12,431 bases of DNA from Desulfobulbaceae bacterium (GTDB taxonomy: Bacteria; Desulfobacterota; Desulfobulbia; Desulfobulbales; SURF-16). The notes under the pieces are model-generated. The model was not told the origin of the DNA. It searched no databases and saw nothing but the letters and a program-made list of their open reading frames with translations. The position numbers and the translations under genes are program-made. The stretch covers positions 1-12,431 of the forward strand of contig JANTFJ010000036.1 in assembly GCA_024763495.1 (NCBI GenBank). Direction: 5' to 3'. Below are positions 6,964-12,431 of the stretch, piece by piece; within the stretch, counting starts at the first letter, position 1; each line of letters opens with the position of its first letter.

Positions 6964-7599
6964 TGGGGAGGAGAGCTGAGTCGCGATAGGATGGAGATGT
7001 TCCCGGAGACGAGCGGCGTGCTTTATATAGATGGCCATGTTCGTGTGTATAATGGCAACCAGACCGAACTTCACATCCATCATGTTGTCAGTCAGAAATT
7101 CTGCTTACGAGCCACCACGGACAACTGGGTGAATGCCATGGATGGTAAACCTTTTTTCATGGTCAACAAGGCCGTTGACCCAGGCCTGCTCACCATGTTG
7201 GAAGAGGATATAGTGCCCCGTCTGGAACTTGAGGTTCCGTATCAACCCAGCCTGTTTGACTTGGAAGAATAGAAGTTTATTCCCCGTTTCACCCTGGTCT
7301 TTGACCATGAGGGATATAGTCCTGGTTTCATGCTCAGGATGTGGAAAAAGCGTATTGCCTGTATGAGTTACCGGAAATATCCAGGGGAAGACTGGCAGGA
7401 GTGGAAATTTCACGAGCAGAAGGTTTCTCTGGTTTCAGGCCATATCGTGGAGATGAAATTTGCTGAACGTGGTACATTTATCGGTGGGAAACTATGGGTG
7501 CGAGAGATCCCTAAGTTGACCGAAAGTGGTCATCAGACAGCAATTATCTCCAGCGATTACACGAGGGGACTGACTTCACATGGTTCTTTCATAAAGTGA
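6964..7599 (+). pseudogene. DDE-type transposase remnant split by one in-frame TAG
   Basis: One frame runs from about 6964 to 7599 and is interrupted only by TAG at 7270-7272. Before the stop it reads LYIDGHVRVYNGNQTELH and NWVNAMDGKPFFMVNKAVDP. After the stop, still in the same frame, it reads RFTLVFDHEGYSP, then MWKKRIACMSYRKYPGEDW and LWVREIPKLTESGHQT. These resemble a transposase family of environmental bacteria. The aspartates in YIDGH (codon 7030-7032) and VFDHE (7303-7305) and the glutamate in WVREIPK (7504-7506) are plausible DDE catalytic residues (inference). The N-terminal part is missing (TAA at 6961-6963) and the C-terminus is cut at 7599. It lies head-to-head with the IS91 relic. 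Non-functional; the exact IS family was not identified. Confidence 0.75.
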
Positions 7600-7699
7600 G
7601 ATTACAGCCATTTAATATTCGTCTTGATGGGGGATCATTAAAGAAAGGCTATTTTGAAAAACAAAAATGAGAAGTCAGATGCTTACTACAATTTATCAA

Positions 7700-10039
7700 T
7701 CAATTTTTAATTTTTTCAATAGCTCTTTCTAGCTGTTTGCCAATTTTTCCCCAAGTAAAATTTGCATTAACATAATCATGCGCTAACGTAATATTTGTAA
7801 ATTTATTGGTTTGGCAAATATAGTTAGAAAATTCTTCAACGCTACATTCAATAACGACTCTTTCTGGAAGATTGAGCCCTCTTGTCCCGATTTTTGTCGA
7901 AATTACCGGAATTCCCGCCAGTATATAATCAAGCATTTTAAGATTAGTTCCAGAACCTGCTAACATAGGGTTTATTGCGACATCAGCAATGCTTAATAAA
8001 AGAGCTTTTACATCATCATCTACAACGCCCATAAAACCGACGTTTCTGGGAGTTTTTTTGTTACTGAAAAAAGCTCCTGCACTACCAATAATAATAAATT
8101 TAACACTAGGGAGTTTTTCTGACATTTTAAAAATTTTTTCTATTGCATCAATGTTAGGTTTGTGCCAACTGCCGATAAATAGGACTATTTTGACACCACA
8201 AAATCCCAATCTTTTTTTTATTTTTTTCCGTTCAAGAGGAGACGTAAACTGTACGCTTTCAGGGTCAACGCCATTAGGAACCTCAACTACTTTGTCGAGA
8301 TCCAGATTGTATAGTTCTTTCATTTTCTGAGCATCATCCATAGCACAGACAGTTGTCATTTTACTGTTTAAACAGGCTTCTTTTTCTATCTCAAAAAGTT
8401 TTTTTAGTAATTTTTGTGCTTCATCGTTGTCTGGTAACATTTGTTTTTTTAATAAATATTCGACATTATGAGACTCATGCACAATTGGAATCTTAGAATG
8501 TTTTTTTAAGAGCAAAAATGTATAAGGGTGACAATTAACTGCGAAATCGGAATCTTTCAACGATGCTTTTACAGCTTCAACATATTCACTTGTCTCTTCA
8601 TAAAGATAGAGCATAGCAATATCTGTCACCGGAATTCCAATTTTTTCTTCAATTAACCATTCTTTTCGCGCGTGCTCTCTAGATTTAGGAATTCTAATTT
8701 CCCAAAGATTTGGAGCAATTTCTTTGGTAGCAGAGAGTTCATTTTCATGGGCTAAAGAAATAATTTTAATTTTGAAATTTTTTGCTAATTCCTTGTAAAG
8801 ATAAAAGATACGATTTTGACCACCACCACGAGGTGGAAAAACAGGATAGGTGGTTACAACAGTAATTTTTTTCATTTTTTGAGAGGATGCAAGTTTTTCT
8901 TCTTCAAGCAAAATTTTTACGCAGTTATCCCAAGTGATAAAATCAACTTGTTTTGAGGCCTGGGCTCCAAGCTTAGCAGCAAAAGCTCTATTATTTGCAA
9001 TTAGTTCAATATTGTTGGCTATTTTTTTGACCGACGGTTCACATACCAAACCGGTTTCCCCATCCTTTACAAATTCTGTTACACCGCCAGAATCGCTACA
9101 TGTCAACACCGGTTTGCCACACATCATTGCTTCAATAGTAATCAGACCGTAATCTTCATCATAGGGAATAAAAATAACCGCATAGGCATTGGCGTAAAAA
9201 TCTATCAAGTTCACGTCACTGACAAAACCGAGAAATTCAATCCTGTGGTCATTTCTGGATAATTTTTTTAGCTCTTTTTCAAGAGGGCCGGCTCCAGCTA
9301 CTTTAAGGGGTATAGATGTCTTTGTTTGCAGATAAGCTTTAATGAGCATCTTGATACGTTTTGGGTCATCAAGCCTACTGGCAGTAAAAAAATATTTACC
9401 TGATTTGTGGGAAAAATTAGTCAAATTAGAGGGTGGATAGCAAACACCTACATTCCTGTTGTTTGGGAAATACTCTATGCGATTTGAAACCGTTTTTGAA
9501 ATTGCCAAAAATCTTTTAACCTGCTGCATGCCATGTTTGTCAAGATAATGGACTATCTTACGGATAAACGGGCCAGGAAAATCAAACAATTCTTCAGGAA
9601 CTTTTTTGTCATCGTTTTTCAACTCATGTAAGGCAGAGAAAAAATCAGGCAGAGGTATGTCAAATTTATTCATCATGTCCAGAATTTTTAAAACAGCTTG
9701 ATGATCCGTTGAAACTTTTTTTGGAAGATTCATCAAATGGTAGGTGTCATAAAGCCCACGCAAGCAGTGCAGCATATAGAGATGATGATTCGGATGGTTA
9801 ATCATCCAGCATGGATACTTGCCGGTGATCAACATATCAAAGTGGGAAAGATCAAGTTCGGAATAAAACTGATAGGAGTTAATAAGATTCCAAAAATTAT
9901 CCTCTCTAGTTGGATATTTTAATAATTCACAATGATGTGTAGTATACTTATTTATGTAATTAGATAGTCCCCACCAAAGTTTTTCAGCTCCACCAACTTC
10001 AAATGGTATAGGGCTGGGCGCTGCTATTGCAATCTTCAT
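7700..10039 (-). CDS. Double GT4-type glycosyltransferase (two complete enzymes fused)
   Basis: A 779-residue cytoplasmic protein made of two GT-B glycosyltransferases of the GT4 type. Each would transfer a sugar from a nucleotide-sugar donor to a growing surface glycan. Unit 1 (1-388) has the N-terminal glycine-rich segment PFEVGGAEKLWWGL, a donor-domain strand YFFTASRLDDPKR, and the EX7E motif at E295 and E303 (EDYGLITIEAMMCGKPVLT). Unit 2 (389-779) begins MKKITVVTTYPVFPPRGGGQNR and has FIGSWHKPN and the variant donor motif GSGTNLKMLDYILAGIPVIST, with Asp-Tyr where many relatives have Glu. The joint is a Met with no Shine-Dalgarno-like sequence before it, so internal initiation is unlikely. 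Codons are AT-rich. Unit 1 is clearly paralogous to the 350-residue glycosyltransferase upstream. The gene is separated from that enzyme by a MITE. Sugar specificity and linkage cannot be told. Start ATG 10039, with only a weak GAG upstream. Confidence 0.9.
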   Translation of the reverse strand: MKIAIAAPSPIPFEVGGAEKLWWGLSNYINKYTTHHCELLKYPTREDNFWNLINSYQFYSELDLSHFDMLITGKYPCWMINHPNHHLYMLHCLRGLYDTYHLMNLPKKVSTDHQAVLKILDMMNKFDIPLPDFFSALHELKNDDKKVPEELFDFPGPFIRKIVHYLDKHGMQQVKRFLAISKTVSNRIEYFPNNRNVGVCYPPSNLTNFSHKSGKYFFTASRLDDPKRIKMLIKAYLQTKTSIPLKVAGAGPLEKELKKLSRNDHRIEFLGFVSDVNLIDFYANAYAVIFIPYDEDYGLITIEAMMCGKPVLTCSDSGGVTEFVKDGETGLVCEPSVKKIANNIELIANNRAFAAKLGAQASKQVDFITWDNCVKILLEEEKLASSQKMKKITVVTTYPVFPPRGGGQNRIFYLYKELAKNFKIKIISLAHENELSATKEIAPNLWEIRIPKSREHARKEWLIEEKIGIPVTDIAMLYLYEETSEYVEAVKASLKDSDFAVNCHPYTFLLLKKHSKIPIVHESHNVEYLLKKQMLPDNDEAQKLLKKLFEIEKEACLNSKMTTVCAMDDAQKMKELYNLDLDKVVEVPNGVDPESVQFTSPLERKKIKKRLGFCGVKIVLFIGSWHKPNIDAIEKIFKMSEKLPSVKFIIIGSAGAFFSNKKTPRNVGFMGVVDDDVKALLLSIADVAINPMLAGSGTNLKMLDYILAGIPVISTKIGTRGLNLPERVVIECSVEEFSNYICQTNKFTNITLAHDYVNANFTWGKIGKQLERAIEKIKN

Positions 10040-10095
10040 ATTTTTTATCTCAGCTAAGGTGCCGTAGCAAAATAAGTATTAGGCTTAGGTACTGT

Positions 10096-10113
10096 GATTT
10101 AAATCTGATTTAA
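10096..10113. promoter_or_regulatory. Possible operator-like repeat upstream of the double glycosyltransferase
   Basis: GATTTAAATCTGATTTAA contains the perfect 10-base palindrome GATTTAAATC (10096-10105), overlapping the symmetric TTAAATC-T-GATTTAA (10099-10113). It lies 57 bases before the start codon, where a regulator could bind. AT-rich palindromes arise easily by chance, so this is tentative. No clear -35/-10 pair was found around it. Confidence 0.25.
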
Positions 10114-10149
10114 GCGAACAAATTAAGCTAAACCGTAGGCGTAGCCAGG

Positions 10150-10295
10150 CTAGGAGGCTGTCCGAGAATGCTCTTTTCCCCAACTCTATATTATTTTTAA
10201 AAGATAATGCTCGCAATATCAACTACATGGCTGTGTTTGTTTTTTCAGAATGCCTTGATTTGAGAAAAAATATCTATTCGCGGATAACCTCCTAG
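10150..10295. mobile_element. MITE-like element, copy 2 (inverted relative to copy 1)
   Basis: A 146-bp element with CTAG at 10150-10153 and 10292-10295. The left end reads GAGGCTGTCCGAGAAT; the right end, read inward on the other strand, is GAGGTTATCCGCGAAT. The reverse complement matches 3901-4048 end to end with scattered changes and small indels, so the copies are old enough to have diverged. It sits in the gap between two glycosyltransferase genes on the minus strand and does not interrupt either. It encodes no protein. Confidence 0.85.
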
Positions 10296-10400
10296 GTTGA
10301 GGATTTAGCGATTGCGGATCGTTCAAATATACCCAAATCATAGATGGATAAATGTTATAGTTATTTTGTGACAGTAGTTCATAAGGCTAATCTGTGGACA
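10296..10400. other. Spacer between MITE copy 2 and the glycosyltransferase stop codon
   Basis: About 100 bases of AT-rich sequence downstream of the minus-strand glycosyltransferase. With the MITE and bases 10040-10149 it forms a gene-free gap of about 360 bases. No clear terminator hairpin with a T-run was found on the minus strand. Confidence 0.35.
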
Positions 10401-11453
10401 TCACTTATTCTGTCTTCCTTTTTCCATAGAGCTGAGTAGCTTTTTAACGACGTTTTCCCAGCTGATTTCTTTTTTTTGATACATTTCTAGGCTAACCCTC
10501 CCCATATCAATAGCATCATTTCGTTTTATCCAGAGCCAATCCAGTTTTTCGGCAATTAATTCAGGTAGTGGGGCAACAATAAAACCGTTTTTGTCGTTTT
10601 CAACGAACTCCAGCGGTCCACCTGAATCTGTACAGGTAATAACAGGTTTTGAGGAAAGCATGGCCTCCAGTGAAATATATCCATAATCCTCATCAAAAGG
10701 ACCAAAAAAAACACCTAGTGAATGGGCGTATAATACATATTTTTCTTCTTCGGAAATTTTCCCAATTAAACGAACTTTGTCCTTTAAATTATATTTTTTT
10801 ATTAAACGATTATATTTTTCACCTTGGCCACCTTCTCCAGCTATTATCGCCTTTAATGGGGTCTTAACGAGACGCATGGCCTTAATAAGTAGATCTTGCC
10901 TTTTCAAGCTCTCCAGTCTGCTCGGATAAAAAATGTAATTATATGGTTTTTCGCAATAAAATTTATGGGAATTGAATGGAGGATGATATATTGGAGTTGA
11001 CTTAATACCATTATACTTAAATAAGCGATCAGAAACATTTTTTGACATACTGAAAAGAGTATCTACTTTTGACAATTCGGCTGTATCCCTTGTGGTAATA
11101 CTTTTTTGAAGCCATTTTATCTCACTTGAAGGATTTTTTTCATCAAACAATTCATATACAGCTCTATGTTGATGCATTAGCCAGATAATTTTATGTTCGT
11201 GCTTCACGTAATAGGCAGGGAATTGCAAGGCAACAACCATATCTATATGAAAGCCGTTAAAATTGCTAAAATCTTGTTCCTCATAATAAGCACAAAGATT
11301 TTCAATGTATGATTCCGGAGTAAATTTAAAGGGGAAAGAGACAATTTCAACCTCATGCCCTTCAGCAACAAGAGCATCTCTTAGTCCCTTTGTCATTAAC
11401 CCGGCACCGCCGGAGATAAACGGAATCTGTATGGATGGTATTAATATTCTCAT
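10401..11453 (-). CDS. GT4-type glycosyltransferase
   Basis: A 350-residue GT-B-fold glycosyltransferase, about the usual length for GT4. The N-terminus MRILIPSIQIPFISGGAGLMTKGL is the typical first strand and glycine-rich loop. The donor domain has YIFYPSRLESLKRQDLLIKA, a glycine-rich AGEGGQGEKY and the EX7E motif at E255 and E263 (EDYGYISLEAM), followed by KPVITCTDSGG. It should act on the cytoplasmic side, adding a sugar to a surface-polysaccharide intermediate; the donor is unknown. The ATG at 11453 is preferred over the upstream in-frame ATG at 11666, which would run inside the methyltransferase gene and add 71 residues unlike the family. The stop of the methyltransferase gene is one base away (TGA-A-ATG), so the two are surely co-transcribed and probably translationally coupled. 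It is close in sequence to the first half of the downstream double enzyme. Confidence 0.93.
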   Translation of the reverse strand: MRILIPSIQIPFISGGAGLMTKGLRDALVAEGHEVEIVSFPFKFTPESYIENLCAYYEEQDFSNFNGFHIDMVVALQFPAYYVKHEHKIIWLMHQHRAVYELFDEKNPSSEIKWLQKSITTRDTAELSKVDTLFSMSKNVSDRLFKYNGIKSTPIYHPPFNSHKFYCEKPYNYIFYPSRLESLKRQDLLIKAMRLVKTPLKAIIAGEGGQGEKYNRLIKKYNLKDKVRLIGKISEEEKYVLYAHSLGVFFGPFDEDYGYISLEAMLSSKPVITCTDSGGPLEFVENDKNGFIVAPLPELIAEKLDWLWIKRNDAIDMGRVSLEMYQKKEISWENVVKKLLSSMEKGRQNK

Positions 11454-11454
11454 T

Positions 11455-12431
11455 TCAAATTTTTTCTTTATAGGCCACCAATGCATAGTCCTGAGCATCA
11501 AAAAATCTATGATTGATGAGTTCTCGCACTCGATCTTCGCCCTGATCCAGTCGGGCCGATTCATGGTAAGGATGCAGGCGAAGGATGTCGATATGGTTAA
11601 ATCCACGCGCCTCCATAGTGAAACGCATAGACTCGGGAGGGATTGGATTGAGATGGGTAGGGTCATAGTAGAAGTTACACGCCCCCACGACTATATTCTC
11701 CGGGTTGGGGGTTTCGAATATAACCACCCCCCCCTCTTGCAGAACACGTAACACCTCATCAAGCAGAACAATTAGTCGTTTAAACGGGATGTGCTCAATG
11801 ATGTGTATGCCCGTAACCGCACCAAGAGAATTAGCCTTGAGGGTGCGTAGATAGTTGATCGCTTCAGCTTCGGTTACCTCAAAATTCATTTCAAGACATT
11901 GATTGACCATGACATGGTTGAGGTCGATACCTCTCGCTGTAAAATTATGTTCATTAAGCAACTCCAGCCATTCACCTCGTCCGCAGCCGATATCGAGTAT
12001 AGGCCTATCCTTTGTGCCGGCCTTAGCTTCCCTGACAATAGGCAGGTAAACCTTGACTCGATTTTTTATATCTTCTCGGGTCCCGCGAAAACGGTCTTCA
12101 AAGGCCAGATAAAACGCATCGAGCAGATGAGTTTCCTCTTCGGCCATATTTTCCAGTTGATGCTGATCGAAGGGGGCGGGCCACCGCTTACGCGCCTCTT
12201 CCAACAGTCGGCCAATGCGACGTTGCTGGTCAAGGATATTCCGCTTGTGATCAAAAAACTGACGCTGAAATTCAGCCAGTTGTGGGGCAATTATAGAGAC
12301 ATCGACTTTGCTCTCTGCAAGTTCTTCCACCTGTGCAGATTCAGCCTTCTTTGAAAGTCCATCCTGTATCTCGGAAAATGCGGCCTTGCTATGTTCATCT
12401 GCTTCTGCTAATGCACTACGTAATTCTTCCA
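11455..12431 (-). CDS. Coiled-coil plus SAM-dependent methyltransferase, N-terminus outside window
   Basis: The frame is open to the window edge, so the gene starts beyond 12431; 324 complete codons are visible. The GTG at 12330 is internal and not a needed start. The first 70 or so visible residues are charged and helical (EELRSALAEADEH, AEFQRQFFDHKRNIL), probably coiled coil. A conserved linker follows (EEARKRWPAPFDQHQLENMA, then HLLDAFYLAFEDRFRGTRE). The class I methyltransferase domain has motif I DIGCGRGEWLELL (Asp codon at 11992-11994), the acidic end of strand 2 in ARGIDLN, GIHIIEHIP and a late strand VVIFETPNP. This architecture is common in O-antigen and capsule loci, where the enzyme may methylate a glycan end and the coiled coil may serve in chain-length control (family knowledge and inference). 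GC content is visibly higher than in the glycosyltransferases downstream. First visible gene of the minus-strand operon. Confidence 0.92.
   Translation of the reverse strand, partial: EELRSALAEADEHSKAAFSEIQDGLSKKAESAQVEELAESKVDVSIIAPQLAEFQRQFFDHKRNILDQQRRIGRLLEEARKRWPAPFDQHQLENMAEEETHLLDAFYLAFEDRFRGTREDIKNRVKVYLPIVREAKAGTKDRPILDIGCGRGEWLELLNEHNFTARGIDLNHVMVNQCLEMNFEVTEAEAINYLRTLKANSLGAVTGIHIIEHIPFKRLIVLLDEVLRVLQEGGVVIFETPNPENIVVGACNFYYDPTHLNPIPPESMRFTMEARGFNHIDILRLHPYHESARLDQGEDRVRELINHRFFDAQDYALVAYKEKI

Noticed and set aside
7105..7413. Minus-strand 102-codon frame
   Set aside because: Antisense shadow of the DDE-type transposase remnant.
11454..11666. N-terminal extension of the 350-residue glycosyltransferase to ATG 11666
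   Set aside because: The added 71 residues overlap the methyltransferase gene in another frame and do not resemble a glycosyltransferase; MRILIPS at 11453 is the normal family start.
11305..12354. Plus-strand frames across the methyltransferase and glycosyltransferase junction
   Set aside because: They are complementary to two well-supported genes and show no domain signal.

Overview
This looks like an accessory, repeat-rich stretch from an environmental Gram-negative bacterium. The mix of a KP-43-type secreted subtilase with a C-terminal coathanger-like domain, a fibre-like surface protein, a coiled-coil plus methyltransferase polysaccharide protein, dispersed palindromic repeats and decayed transposases is what I would expect in Desulfobacterota or a similar group. 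The taxon is inference, and no rRNA or marker gene is present to confirm it.

Layout, left to right. Bases 3-116 hold the last 37 codons of a plus-strand gene that starts outside the window. Bases 117-958 are a gene-free spacer with three separate inverted-repeat structures: an element around 160-306, a 104-base imperfect palindrome at 351-454, and a hairpin repeat at 660-805. A secreted subtilisin-like (S8) protease follows at 959-3904 (+). Its stop codon lies inside the left CTAG of a 148-bp MITE-like element (3901-4048). A second copy of the hairpin repeat (4374-4504) sits just before the gene for an exported fibre- or adhesin-like protein (4539-6077, +). A strong hairpin (6114-6156) closes that gene. 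Bases 6396-7599 are a transposon graveyard: a frameshifted IS91-type transposase C-terminus on the minus strand, then a DDE-type transposase remnant on the plus strand split by one in-frame TAG.

The right half is a minus-strand polysaccharide locus, transcribed right to left. It has a methyltransferase with a coiled-coil N-terminus that runs off the window (11455-12431), a GT4 glycosyltransferase one base downstream of it (10401-11453), and a 779-residue double-GT4 fusion (7700-10039). A second, inverted copy of the MITE (10150-10295) lies between the two glycosyltransferase genes. Together these genes probably build and modify a surface glycan. The protease and the fibre protein are exported and may act at the same surface.

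The most notable points are the two-copy MITE with CTAG ends, one copy overlapping a stop codon and the other splitting a glycan gene cluster; the shared hairpin repeat upstream of both exported-protein genes; the 104-base palindrome; and the in-frame fusion of two complete glycosyltransferases. I see no convincing evidence of a wholly new defence or metabolic system.
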